From Acidimicrobiales bacterium (lineage in GTDB: Bacteria; Actinomycetota; Acidimicrobiia; Acidimicrobiales; Iamiaceae): DNA of 64,000 nucleotides. Below are positions 20,054 through 28,423 of this stretch, piece after piece (position 1 is the first letter of the stretch; every line of letters starts with the position of its first letter). The notes beneath the pieces are model-generated. The model was not told where the DNA came from. It saw nothing but the letters and a program-made list of their open reading frames with translations, and searched no databases. The DNA is taken from NCBI GenBank assembly GCA_030447445.1, contig JAUJOW010000002.1, positions 160,981 to 224,980 of the forward strand. The letters run 5' to 3'. A program made the position numbers and the translations under genes.

Positions 20054-22090
20054 TCAGGCGCTGGCCGGCACCGGCGAGCCGGTGAGGTGGCGGCGGCCGA
20101 GCACGAACGCCAACCCGTACAGGACGGCCACGAGCACCAGCAACATCCGGTAGCCGACGACAAGCGCGCCGTACTCGAGGAGCCCACCGACCATCGCGCC
20201 GAGCAGGTTGGCGCCGAAGGCCGACGCCGAGGAGCCGACGTCCTTGAACCGCTGCGTGAACACCAGGTTGGCCAGGAAGATCGGCGTGAAGGCGAGGACC
20301 ACGGCGGCGACGAAGCGGAGCCCGATGGGAAGGGAGAGCAGGCGCTCGGAGGGCACGGCGAAGGACACGACCAGTGCGGCCAGCAGCACGAGGTAGAGGC
20401 GGGCCGGGCGCTTGAAGGACAGCCGGCGCGAGACCTCGACTGCCGCGAGGACGCTCAGGAGGACACCGGCGAACACGAGCGCGTTCACCACCCAGGTGGT
20501 GCCGAAGAGCAGGGCGAACTGCACGACGTTCTTCGTCTCCAACAGCAAGAAGGCCGCCCCCATGAAGAAGAGGTCGGCGTAGGAGGCCATCTGGCCCAAC
20601 GGCCCCGACGCCGCCCGCACGGCGACGATCGAGACGAGCAGGATCAGGGCGATGGTGACGAGATAGAAGACCGGGAGGGTCCGCTCCCGGAGGTAGGGGA
20701 AGGGGTGGTCGTCGGTGGCCGGTTCGGGCGCCGATTCAACCGACGCCGGCGAGGCCGTCGCGCACCGCACCGAGCCGGGATCCTCGCTGGCGAAGAGGAA
20801 CGACAGGCGGCCGAGACCCTCGGAGGCGTCAACGCACGGTGGACGGTCGTAGACCTCCTCGAGGGTCCCGGCCAGCCGGTCGATGAGCCACTGCTCGACG
20901 TAGTAGTTGTACATGGCGAAGACGCCGTCGGGACCTAGGTGGTCGCGGGCGGACTCCATCGCCTCCTGGGTGAACAGGTAACTCTCCAGGCGGAGCGAGG
21001 ACTGCCCGGAGACGAGGGTTATGGAGTCGGGCAGGGCGAAGAGGATCAGGTCGTAGCGCTCGTCGGAGCGTTCGAGGAAGGCTCGACCGTCGTCGATGTG
21101 GACGTCGACGCGAGGATCGGCGTAGGGCTTGTCGGGGTGGAGCTCGGTACCGAGCTCGTGGAGGCGAGGATCGATCTCCACGGCGTCGACGTGGCCGGCG
21201 CCCTGCTCGAGCGCGGTGGCGACGTCGTTGCCGGTGCCCGCCCCCACGATCAACACGTTGTCGAGGCTGGCCGGCCGGGCCGACTGGTACACCCGCGAAT
21301 AGAGCGAGTTCTCGTCGGTCTCGAAGATGGCCTGGTGGGGCACCCCGTTGACCCGCACGAACGGGGCCGGCTCTTCGTCCACGGTGACCTTGTAGTACGG
21401 GGACCAGCTCGCCCCGGCGGCGAAGGTCTCGAGCCCGAGCATGACGAGGAGGGCGGCCAGGGCACCGACCTGCAGCACGGTGATGCGGGGGCGGTGGGCG
21501 ACGAGGAGCACGAGCCCGGCGACGATGCCCCATGCCAGCGGTGGGGCCCGCAGGAACGACAGCGCCGTGAACCCGACGATCCCGGCGATGCTGCCCACGA
21601 TGTCGAGCCGGTAGGCCTCGAGCGGCTCGAACTGGACGAAGGCGCGGGCGACGCCCTCGGCGATGAAGGCCAGCGTCGCTGCCACCACCACGAAGATCAC
21701 GGCCAGGACCAGCTCGCGGGGCGGGCCGCTCGTCTCGAGCGTGCCGAAGAAGATCAGGTCGCTGCCGGCCCCTTCGATCTCGACCGGGAAGAAGCGTACG
21801 AAGGCCACGAGGACGGCCAACGCCGGGAGCGAGTACGGGAACAGGTCCCGCTCCCGGTGGGCCCGGAGGAAGCCGATGCCGATGCCCAGGAAGCTCCCGA
21901 GCAGGACGAAGTTCGAGAAGTACGAGAGGTGCAGGACGTTGGAGCCGGTCCAGCGGATCAACGCCAGCTCGACGAACAGCATCACGAAGCTCAACAGGAC
22001 GAGGCGGACACCGGGACGCAACCCGGTTCGCGGCATGGTGTCGGTGATGGCCAGCGCTCTCGTCTCCTGCTCGCCCCTGGAGCCGGTCAC
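20054..22090 (-). CDS. Membrane protein with spermidine-synthase-like core (intact, 678 aa)
   Basis: This is the only unbroken member of the three in the window. It starts at a GTG at 22090. Residues ~25-230 form several membrane helices (VRLVLLSFVMLFVELALIRW first). The soluble part has ENSLYSRVYQ, NVLIVGAGTGNDVATALEQG (about residue 278), AVEIDPRLHELG and VHIDDGRAFLERSDERYDLI, the cofactor and substrate blocks of the aminopropyl/methyltransferase fold. A C-terminal set of helices (YADLFFMGAAFLLLETKNVV) closes it. Polyamine synthases are soluble, so a role on a membrane or glycan substrate is more likely; this is inference. It diverges from the truncated GT-C copy at 22119, and its 5' end and upstream region are duplicated near 24.8 kb. 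Confidence 0.82.
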   Translation of the reverse strand: MTGSRGEQETRALAITDTMPRTGLRPGVRLVLLSFVMLFVELALIRWTGSNVLHLSYFSNFVLLGSFLGIGIGFLRAHRERDLFPYSLPALAVLVAFVRFFPVEIEGAGSDLIFFGTLETSGPPRELVLAVIFVVVAATLAFIAEGVARAFVQFEPLEAYRLDIVGSIAGIVGFTALSFLRAPPLAWGIVAGLVLLVAHRPRITVLQVGALAALLVMLGLETFAAGASWSPYYKVTVDEEPAPFVRVNGVPHQAIFETDENSLYSRVYQSARPASLDNVLIVGAGTGNDVATALEQGAGHVDAVEIDPRLHELGTELHPDKPYADPRVDVHIDDGRAFLERSDERYDLILFALPDSITLVSGQSSLRLESYLFTQEAMESARDHLGPDGVFAMYNYYVEQWLIDRLAGTLEEVYDRPPCVDASEGLGRLSFLFASEDPGSVRCATASPASVESAPEPATDDHPFPYLRERTLPVFYLVTIALILLVSIVAVRAASGPLGQMASYADLFFMGAAFLLLETKNVVQFALLFGTTWVVNALVFAGVLLSVLAAVEVSRRLSFKRPARLYLVLLAALVVSFAVPSERLLSLPIGLRFVAAVVLAFTPIFLANLVFTQRFKDVGSSASAFGANLLGAMVGGLLEYGALVVGYRMLLVLVAVLYGLAFVLGRRHLTGSPVPASA

Positions 22091-22105
22091 AGGGTACGCG
22101 CACCG

Positions 22106-22111
22106 TAGCCT
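22106..22111 (+). promoter_or_regulatory. -10 box of a leaderless promoter (truncated gene copy)
   Basis: TAGCCT, then 7 nt, then the GTG at 22119. The same box and spacing precede the intact relative at 24890, so promoter and gene start were duplicated together. Confidence 0.45.
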
Positions 22112-22118
22112 TCAGCCG

Positions 22119-22536
22119 GTGACTGCCGTCTCAGCGCGCTCCGCAGCAGTCCTGAGCGGGCCTCCGGCGACGGAACCTCGAACGAGCTTCAGGGCGGACC
22201 GGCGGCGGTTCTTGGCAGGCTGTCTGGCCGGAGCGCTGCTCGCTGCCGTCCCGTTCGTCTGGATGCTGAACGTCGGCCGGCTCGACCTCACGCAGCGTCA
22301 CCCTCTCGGAGGGTTCTACGACGCCCAGGCCCAAAGCCTGCTCGATCTGCGCTGGGACGTGCCCGAGGGGGCGTTGGGGACCGAGGCCTTCATGGTCGAC
22401 GGCAAGTCCTACCAGTACCAGGGCCCGGTCCCCGCCCTCCTCCGTCTACCGGTCGTCGCCCTCACCGACCGCTACGACGGTCGCCTCACCCAGCTCTCCA
22501 TGCTGGGGGCCTTCGCCGCCACCATGTTCTTCGCAA
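22119..22536 (+). pseudogene. Truncated copy of the GT-C gene at 24890
   Basis: The first ~139 codons match the start of the intact GT-C gene at 24890 almost residue for residue (FRADRRRFLAGCLAGALLAA, LTQRHPLGGFYDAQAQSLLD, YQYQGPVPALLRLP). After TMFFA the match stops and the DNA becomes a piece of the 3' part of the spermidine-synthase-like gene. The open frame runs on to 22706 but in foreign sequence. It keeps the GTG start and the TAGCCT box, yet lacks about 80 % of the protein, so it is a remnant. Confidence 0.8.
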
Positions 22537-22605
22537 CATCCGGGAGCCGACGACGAGCGCGCCGTACCCGAGGAGCACACCGGACCATCGCGCCAAGCAG
22601 GTGGA
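22537..22605 (-). pseudogene. Fragment of the 3' part of a spermidine-synthase-like gene
   Basis: About 70 bp (GCAACATCCGGGAGCCGACG onward) closely match 20141-20210 of the intact gene at 20054 with scattered changes, in the same orientation. It joins directly to the truncated GT-C copy on its left. It is best explained as the leftover of a second copy of the pair (spermidine-synthase-like gene plus GT-C gene). Confidence 0.65.
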
Positions 22606-22655
22606 ATGGTGGTCCCGGTCTTGCGGGAGCTGAGGTGGTGGCAGCGGTCAAGAGT

Positions 22656-24398
22656 TCAGCAGAGCTCGGTGGCGGCGTCCTCAGGCTCGGCGGGGATACG
22701 CAGTGAGGTATTGGAAGGGGCGTCGACGAAGTTCTCGAGGAAGCGGCCCACGGTCAGCGGCTCGGTGTACGAGGCGCGGAACTGCCTGAGCCGAGGGCAC
22801 TCGAGGACCAAGCGGGCCACGGCCACCCGCATGTCGAACGGAGCGCGGTCGGGATCATCGAGCGGCGTCGTGTACACCAGCGGGAAGGGGAAGTCGTCCT
22901 CGTCGAGGTCGGCGCCGGGCTGTGTGCCGGTTGCGACGATCCACGGCGGTGGGAGTGGCTTCTCATGCCCGGGCACAGCGCGCCGAGTGAGCCCGAGGTG
23001 GGCGGCGAGCGGGTTGCCGAGGCCGAGCACGTCGAGCATGAAGACGTCCGTCCCGAGGGCATAGCCGGAAACGCCGACGCCGTAGGCCGCGTGCAGGGTG
23101 CGCTGACCGGCGATGGGCTCCGCTGGCAGGCGAACCCCGTGGTAGAAGAAGCCGCCTTCGGCGGTGGCGGCCACCCGTCCGGGTTGCGAAGACGTCCACC
23201 CGTAGTCCGCGACGGTCACGGGATTCCTCCTGGCCAGGATCGTGTCGTCCACATGCGTGCGAAGGAACAGGCCGCAGACGACAGCCCAGGGCACCACGAG
23301 GAAGGCGAGGGCGTACTGCCGGCGCAGCGGGACCACCGCGACGGGGGCGCCCAAGGCGAACAGGTACGGAAGCAAGAGCCTGGCCTGGATCCAGTCGCCG
23401 CCGACCTTGATGACGTAGAGGGAGCCGACGAAGGCGGCGCCGACGAAGGCGAGCACTACGGCGAGCCCCCGCCGGTCATCGCGACGACCCAGGTGGCGCA
23501 GCAATGGTGGGTAGGCACCGACGGTCAGCGCACCGAGCGGCAGCCAAAGAGCATACGGATCAGTGAAGTCCCGCAAGTACTGCCAGCCGGTGGACCACCG
23601 CGAGAGACCGGCCTCCTTGGCGACGGCCGTGTTCGGCACGAGGACGCCGTAGTACCCCATGCGGAAGACCTGGTATGCGAACGGGAGGACCAAGACGCAG
23701 GCGACCAGCCGGAGGCGGTCCGACCATCGGTCCTGGCGCCAGCCGGCGACGAGCACGGCGAAAGCGAAGGCCGCAGTGAACAGGCCGAGCTCCGGCCGGA
23801 TGAGCGGCCCGACGCCGACCAGCAGAGCGCCGGGGATCCCGAGTCGCCGCCCGGACCGGGACCACCGGGCGAGGATGAGCAGACAGGCGCCCAGCCAGGC
23901 CAGGACCAGCCCGCCCTCGAGCCCGGAGGAAGCGTAGATCCACGCAGGCGTCACAGCGACGTAGGCCGCCATCCCTAAGGGCAGACGGATATCATCATCG
24001 GTGCCTCGTGGGAGGAGGGCCGTCGCGCCCGCCATCGCCAGGGCTACGGCAGTGATCGTGAGGCCGATCCCCAAGAGAACGGCGATCCACTCGAGCCGGA
24101 AGGGCGAGATGACGTCGGCGACGGCGAGGAGGAGCACCCAGAGCGGGCTGGTGGAGGCCTCAACCCGTTCCCCGGCGTTGAACACTGGTCCGTTTCCAGC
24201 GAGGAGCTGATTGACCACCCGCAGGTGGATGAACCCGTCGTCCGCCACCCACCGGAACGCCCAAGCCCGCTCTGCCATGACAAACAAGGGAATGGCCAAG
24301 AGAAGCCAGCGCAGGAGCGCTCCCCTTGAGGTGCGTACGGGTGCCGGTTCGCTGGCGGAGGGAGCCCCAAACCTTGTCGTCGTGAGGCCGTCCGCCAC
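22656..24398 (-). CDS. AftB-like arabinofuranosyltransferase family GT-C protein
   Basis: A 580-residue GT-C protein from a GTG at 24398. After the first helix (WLLLAIPLFVMAERAWAF) comes the acidic pair D53-D54 in VADDGFIHLRVV, then LLAGNGPVFNAGERVEASTS. This string strongly recalls mycobacterial AftB (CAZy GT89), which adds the terminal beta-1,2-arabinofuranose to arabinan from decaprenyl-phosphoryl arabinose. About ten more helices follow (VTPAWIYASSGLEGGLVLAW, KVGGDWIQARLLLPYLF), then a ~200-residue soluble tail. Family recall is from the loop motif; arabinose as substrate is inferred. It sits between fragments of a second spermidine-synthase-like gene and has its own leaderless-type promoter. 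Confidence 0.7.
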   Translation of the reverse strand: MADGLTTTRFGAPSASEPAPVRTSRGALLRWLLLAIPLFVMAERAWAFRWVADDGFIHLRVVNQLLAGNGPVFNAGERVEASTSPLWVLLLAVADVISPFRLEWIAVLLGIGLTITAVALAMAGATALLPRGTDDDIRLPLGMAAYVAVTPAWIYASSGLEGGLVLAWLGACLLILARWSRSGRRLGIPGALLVGVGPLIRPELGLFTAAFAFAVLVAGWRQDRWSDRLRLVACVLVLPFAYQVFRMGYYGVLVPNTAVAKEAGLSRWSTGWQYLRDFTDPYALWLPLGALTVGAYPPLLRHLGRRDDRRGLAVVLAFVGAAFVGSLYVIKVGGDWIQARLLLPYLFALGAPVAVVPLRRQYALAFLVVPWAVVCGLFLRTHVDDTILARRNPVTVADYGWTSSQPGRVAATAEGGFFYHGVRLPAEPIAGQRTLHAAYGVGVSGYALGTDVFMLDVLGLGNPLAAHLGLTRRAVPGHEKPLPPPWIVATGTQPGADLDEDDFPFPLVYTTPLDDPDRAPFDMRVAVARLVLECPRLRQFRASYTEPLTVGRFLENFVDAPSNTSLRIPAEPEDAATELC

Positions 24399-24404
24399 GG
24401 CGAC

Positions 24405-24410
24405 AATGTA
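24405..24410 (-). promoter_or_regulatory. -10 box of a leaderless promoter for the AftB-like gene
   Basis: On the minus strand TACATT is followed by 6 nt and the GTG at 24398. Confidence 0.5.
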
Positions 24411-24756
24411 CCTCCAGGAGCGAGGTGGTCAGGCCGTGCCCGCCACGGCCAACGCCTCAAGGGAGGCTGCTTGATTGATGCAGGCAAGGGAGTCAGAGAC
24501 CAGTGCGCTCCCGCGATGGCCCGCAGATTGCTGGCGGCGCGAGCGGTCCGGCACCGTCGGTGACTGAGCCTGGCCAGCTCCGATCGAGTTGGGCGGTGCC
24601 GGCCTCGGACTGCCGGCGCCGGCCGAGCCGGTTGGCGCAGCGGATCTAGATGTAGTGCCCACGTTCAAGGGGTCGTCTGTGGTGCACGACCCCATCGGCG
24701 TCTCCGCGGACAGCGGCCGGCGTCGGTGTCCGCCCAGCTTGCCCCACCGCCGCAGC
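24411..24756. other. Gap with no supported gene
   Basis: About 350 bp between the AftB-like promoter and the duplicated gene ends. No start, motif or hairpin that I trust is seen. Its right edge runs into a fragment of a spermidine-synthase-like gene. Confidence 0.4.
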
Positions 24757-24862
24757 ACGAAGGCGACGAGGACGGCCAACGCCGGGGCGCAACCCGGCTC
24801 GCGGCATGGTGTCGGTGATGGCCAGCGCTCTCGTCTCCTGCTCGCCCCTCAAGCCGTTCAGA
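24757..24862 (-). pseudogene. Fragment of the 5' end of a spermidine-synthase-like gene with internal deletion
   Basis: Two blocks of the gene at 20054 are joined here: one like 21800-21826 (AAGGCGACGAGGACGGCCAA) and one like 22016-22090 (CGGCATGGTGTCGGTGATGG). The ~190 bp between them in the intact gene are gone. The base change at the start codon turns GTG into CTG. This copy is dead. Confidence 0.65.
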
Positions 24863-24876
24863 GGGTACGCGCACGG

Positions 24877-24882
24877 TAGCCT
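24877..24882 (+). promoter_or_regulatory. -10 box of a leaderless promoter
   Basis: TAGCCT, then 7 nt, then the GTG at 24890; the same arrangement is kept before the truncated copy at 22119. Confidence 0.5.
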
Positions 24883-24889
24883 TCGGCTG

Positions 24890-26953
24890 GTGACTGCCGT
24901 TTCAGCGCGCTCTGAAGCGGTCCGGATCGAGCCTCGGGCGGCGGGACCTCGAGCGAGCCTCCGGGCGGATCGCCGCCGGTTCTTCGGAGGCTGCCTGGCG
25001 GGAGCGCTGCTCGCTGCGGCCCCGTTCATCTGGATGCTGAACACCGGCCGGCTCGACTTCACGCAGCGTCACCCTCTCGGGGGGTTCTACGACGCCCAGG
25101 CCGAGAGTCTGCTCGATCTGCGCTGGGACGTGCCCGCAGGGGCGTTGGGGATCGAAGCCTTCCTGGTCGACGGCAAGGCCTACCAGTACCAGGGCCCGGT
25201 CCCCGCCCTCCTACGCCTGCCGATCGTCGCTCTCACCGACCGCTACGACGGTCGCCTCACCCAGCTCTCCATGCTCGGTGCCTTCGGGGTGACCATGCTC
25301 TTCGCCTCGCGACTGAGCTGGCAGATCCGCCGGCTGTTCGGTCCCGACGGGACCGTCACCCGAGGCGAGGCGATCGCCGCCGGCGGGTTCATCCTGTCCC
25401 TCGGCGCCGGTTCCAGTCTGATGTTCCTCGCCGGCCAGGCGTACGTCTACCACGAGGCGATCCTCTGGGGGGTCGCCTTCGCCCTGGCCGCCTACGACGC
25501 CTTGGTTCGTCATCTGTCCGACGGCTCCTCTCGGGCCCTCGTGTTGACCGGTGCGTTCGCATCCCTGGCTCTCTTGACCAGAGCGTCGGTTGGTCTCGGA
25601 CCGGTCCTGGCCCTCGGCTCGGTCGTGGGGCTGCGGGCGACGAGGGCCTTGTGGACGAAGCGTCGGCCGGAGTGGCGCAGGCTTCTCGGGCTGTTCGCGG
25701 CCTGCGTGGTGCCCGTCCTGTTCTATGCCTCCGTGAACCAGGCCAAGTTCGGGACGTTCTTCAGCGTCCCCATCTCCGCCCAGGTCGCCTCAGAGGTCGA
25801 CCCGACCCGAGCCGAGTTCATACGGGAGAACGGCGACAGCTTCTTCGGTCTCCAGTACGTGCCGACCGCCGTCCTCCAGTACCTGCGACCGGACGCCCTC
25901 GAGCTCGAGCGCCAGTTCCCCTTCGTCGACTTCCCGGCGCTGGCCGAGAGCATCGGGGAGGTGCGCTTCGACCGGATCGACCGCGCGTCGAGCGTGCCCG
26001 CCACCATGGGCTGGATGGTGGTCCTCGGCGCGATCGGTGTGGTTGCTGTGGCGGGGCGCCGTACGCGCGGGAGCCGAGCGGCGGCCGCCGCCTTGGGGCC
26101 GCCCGTGCTCGGAGCGCTACTGGCGTTGGGGGTCACGGTCACGATCGGATACGTCGCTCAGCGCTACCTGGCCGACTTCATCCCCCTGCTCGTGCTGGTG
26201 AGCCTGGTCGGTCTCCACCATCTGTCAGCCAGGATGCGCGAGGGCGCCGCCTGGCCCAGGACGATGGCGGTCGCGCTCGGCCTCGGTGCTCTCGCCGCGT
26301 GCTACGTCAACTTCTCCCTCGCGCTGTTCTACGAGCGGCAGTACGGGTTCGTTCCCGAGGCCGTCAGGGCGGAGCTGATCTCCTGGCAGCTCGACGTCGA
26401 CGCCGTGCTGCCAGGCGACCAATCTCCTCGGCTGCGATCCACCAGAGCGGTCGGTGCGTTGCCTCGTTCGGCCGATGAGGGAGAGCTGGTGGTGGTGGGT
26501 GAGTGCGCGGGGCTGTACCAGTTCGACGGTGAGCTCTGGCGGCCGGTGGAGCGCACCAACGCCATCGGCCGGTTCAGGTTCGAGCTCCGGCTGGCCGACG
26601 CTGCGCCGAACGCCCGCTACGAGCTGGTCGGGCGGGGTTCTGGCGATGACCGGCGATCCCTGGTGCTCGAGCGCAGATCGAACGAGCGAGTGGCCTTCGT
26701 CTTCAGGTCGCCGGGCTCGCCTGCTGTGGCCGGCCCGGCTCACGAGATCAACCCCGACGTGCCGTTCGTGTTCGACGTGGTGATGGACCGGCGGCTCAAC
26801 AGCTTGCAGGTGGTGGCCGACGGCCGGTCGCTGCTCGGGAGGCTCTACGCCGCTCCCGACGACCGCCTTCGGGTGGGCACCGACCTCCCGGGCGAGCTCG
26901 TCGAGCAGCCCCTCGAGGCGCCGGTCTGTCAGGAGCTGGTCAAGCGGCGGTGA
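24890..26953 (+). CDS. GT-C family membrane glycosyltransferase-like protein (687 aa)
   Basis: An intact 687-residue protein. The basic stretch RADRRRFFGGC leads into the first helix, followed by a loop with GGFYDAQAESLLDLRWDVP and YQYQGPVPALLRLP. Helices carry GQAYVYHEAILWGVAFALAA, NQAKFGTFFSVPISAQVA and a last membrane block around residue 430-490. The C-terminal ~190 residues are soluble with a beta-rich look (FDVVMDRRLNSLQVVADGRS), perhaps sugar-binding. Relatives are the broken gene at 38971 and the truncated copy at 22119. The GTG at 24890 is chosen because TAGCCT lies at leaderless distance and because upstream codons overlap a dead fragment of another gene. It converges with a GT2-methyltransferase fusion 18 bp away, the same pairing as at 38971/40780. 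Confidence 0.75.
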   Translation: MTAVSARSEAVRIEPRAAGPRASLRADRRRFFGGCLAGALLAAAPFIWMLNTGRLDFTQRHPLGGFYDAQAESLLDLRWDVPAGALGIEAFLVDGKAYQYQGPVPALLRLPIVALTDRYDGRLTQLSMLGAFGVTMLFASRLSWQIRRLFGPDGTVTRGEAIAAGGFILSLGAGSSLMFLAGQAYVYHEAILWGVAFALAAYDALVRHLSDGSSRALVLTGAFASLALLTRASVGLGPVLALGSVVGLRATRALWTKRRPEWRRLLGLFAACVVPVLFYASVNQAKFGTFFSVPISAQVASEVDPTRAEFIRENGDSFFGLQYVPTAVLQYLRPDALELERQFPFVDFPALAESIGEVRFDRIDRASSVPATMGWMVVLGAIGVVAVAGRRTRGSRAAAAALGPPVLGALLALGVTVTIGYVAQRYLADFIPLLVLVSLVGLHHLSARMREGAAWPRTMAVALGLGALAACYVNFSLALFYERQYGFVPEAVRAELISWQLDVDAVLPGDQSPRLRSTRAVGALPRSADEGELVVVGECAGLYQFDGELWRPVERTNAIGRFRFELRLADAAPNARYELVGRGSGDDRRSLVLERRSNERVAFVFRSPGSPAVAGPAHEINPDVPFVFDVVMDRRLNSLQVVADGRSLLGRLYAAPDDRLRVGTDLPGELVEQPLEAPVCQELVKRR

Positions 26954-26971
26954 TGCTCCGGCTCACGACGC

Positions 26972-28411
26972 TCATGCCGGGGTGAGCTCGTAGAGGAACT
27001 GATAGCCGAACAGGGTCGGCCGGAGCGTGACCGTGGCCCGATCCACCACTCCGACGGCTCTGCGGAGCCCGCTGTCACCGGAGTGCTCCTTGTCGGCACC
27101 GCGGTCGACGATCTCGAGCGGGAGGCCCGTCGCTTCACGGCGTCGGACCTTCCAGCCGTGGACGCTGATCAGGTTCTCGAAGCTGCGGCGGGTGAAGAAG
27201 CGCACGTGGTCGTGATCGAGGATCCCTCGTCGGTCGTAGTCGAATCGACCGAGCGCCACCCGCGTGCGGGGGTACCAATGCCCGAAGTTCGGGATGCTGA
27301 GCACGAAGACCCCTCCGGGGGCGAGGACGTCGCGCACCTGGTCGAGGATCCTCTCGGGTCGGCGAACGTGCTCGAGCACGTCAGCGGCCAGGACCACATC
27401 GAACTCACCGGCCACCTCCACGGGCAGGCCGGCGTCGAGGTCGGCGGCCACGAAGCGATCCACTCGCTCCTTGACGCCCTCCCGAGGCTCGAGGTCCACC
27501 CCTGTCACCTCGTGGCCCCGATGGCGCAGCTGCTCGTCGATGGAGCCATCGGCGCACCCCAGGTCGAGGACCCGGCCAGGGGGCCGCTGGGACAGCCATC
27601 CCAGCACGAGCTGGTGCGAGGAGTCGGCCGCCTCCTTCATCTCGTAGCCGGCGCTGGCAAAGGCGAGCTCCCCGGTGCCGAAGCCCATCTTGTGGGCCCG
27701 ATAGCGCAGCACAACGCCAGTGATGTCCTTGGCGTACTTCAGGCCGTTGACGTAGCAGACCTCGTCGCCGTAGTAGGTCGGGATGGGGACCTCCACGATG
27801 CGCTTGCCCGCTTCGAGGAGTTGGACGATCACCTGGGTGTCGAAGTCGAAGCCATCGCTGTTGCGTTCGAACGGGATGGAGCGCAGCGCGTCGACCGAGT
27901 ACGCCCGGTAGCCGGAGTGCCACTCCGAGAGCGTCGCCCCTGCGATCGTGTTCTCGAGCCGGGTGAGGATGCGGTTGCCGAGCCACTTGTACAGGGGCAT
28001 GCCCCCGGCCCGAGCGGTCCCGGGGTCGAGCATGCGGGACCCGAACACGGCGTCGGCTTCCCCCCGTTCGAGCGGGCCGACCATCTCGGGGAGGAGCTCG
28101 GGGGCGTACTGGCCGTCGCCGTGGAGCAGCACCACGATGTCGATGTCGTTCTCGATGGCCCAGCGGTAACCGGCCTTCTGGTTGCCTCCGTAGCCCAGGT
28201 TGCGCGGGTGGCGGATCACCTCCAAGGGCAGGTCATCGGTGATCTGCTGGTAACCGAGTCCGACGAGATAGGTCGCATCGGAGGAGTGGTCATCACCCAC
28301 CAGGATCTTCGTGATACGAGACCGGAAGCCGTCGGGGATACGGTCGAGCACCTGGGAGAGCGCGGACGCCGCGTTGTAGGCTACGACCAGGACGCCAATG
28401 CGCGTTGGCAT
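26972..28411 (-). CDS. GT2 glycosyltransferase fused to SAM methyltransferase (479 aa)
   Basis: Residues 1-~230 are a GT2 domain of the DPM1/DPG-synthase kind: IGVLVVAYNAASALSQVLDR, VGDDHSSDATYLV, LGYGGNQKAGYRWAIE, LLHGDGQYAPELLPEMV and EWHSGYRAYSVDALRSIPF. Residues ~280-420 are a class I methyltransferase: GRVLDLGCADGSIDEQL, GVDLEPREGV, FDVVLAADVLEHVRRPE and LSIPNFGHWYPR. The fusion could load a sugar on a lipid or acceptor and methylate it, or the two parts may only share a glycan. No membrane helix is evident. The paralogue at 40780 has the same layout but a spoiled SAM loop. Transcription probably starts at a TAAAAT box that overlaps the stop of the gene upstream on the same strand. Confidence 0.85.
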   Translation of the reverse strand: MPTRIGVLVVAYNAASALSQVLDRIPDGFRSRITKILVGDDHSSDATYLVGLGYQQITDDLPLEVIRHPRNLGYGGNQKAGYRWAIENDIDIVVLLHGDGQYAPELLPEMVGPLERGEADAVFGSRMLDPGTARAGGMPLYKWLGNRILTRLENTIAGATLSEWHSGYRAYSVDALRSIPFERNSDGFDFDTQVIVQLLEAGKRIVEVPIPTYYGDEVCYVNGLKYAKDITGVVLRYRAHKMGFGTGELAFASAGYEMKEAADSSHQLVLGWLSQRPPGRVLDLGCADGSIDEQLRHRGHEVTGVDLEPREGVKERVDRFVAADLDAGLPVEVAGEFDVVLAADVLEHVRRPERILDQVRDVLAPGGVFVLSIPNFGHWYPRTRVALGRFDYDRRGILDHDHVRFFTRRSFENLISVHGWKVRRREATGLPLEIVDRGADKEHSGDSGLRRAVGVVDRATVTLRPTLFGYQFLYELTPA

Positions 28412-28417
28412 CCCGCG

Positions 28418-28423
28418 ATTTTA
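28418..28423 (-). promoter_or_regulatory. -10 box of a leaderless promoter
   Basis: TAAAAT on the minus strand, 6 nt before the ATG at 28411. It overlaps the TAA stop of the preceding membrane gene. Confidence 0.5.

Noticed and set aside
2692..22090. True polyamine (spermidine) synthesis by the SpdSyn-like proteins
   Set aside because: Known spermidine synthases are soluble ~290-residue enzymes; these have long membrane domains on both sides and sit among sugar transferases, so only the fold name was kept.
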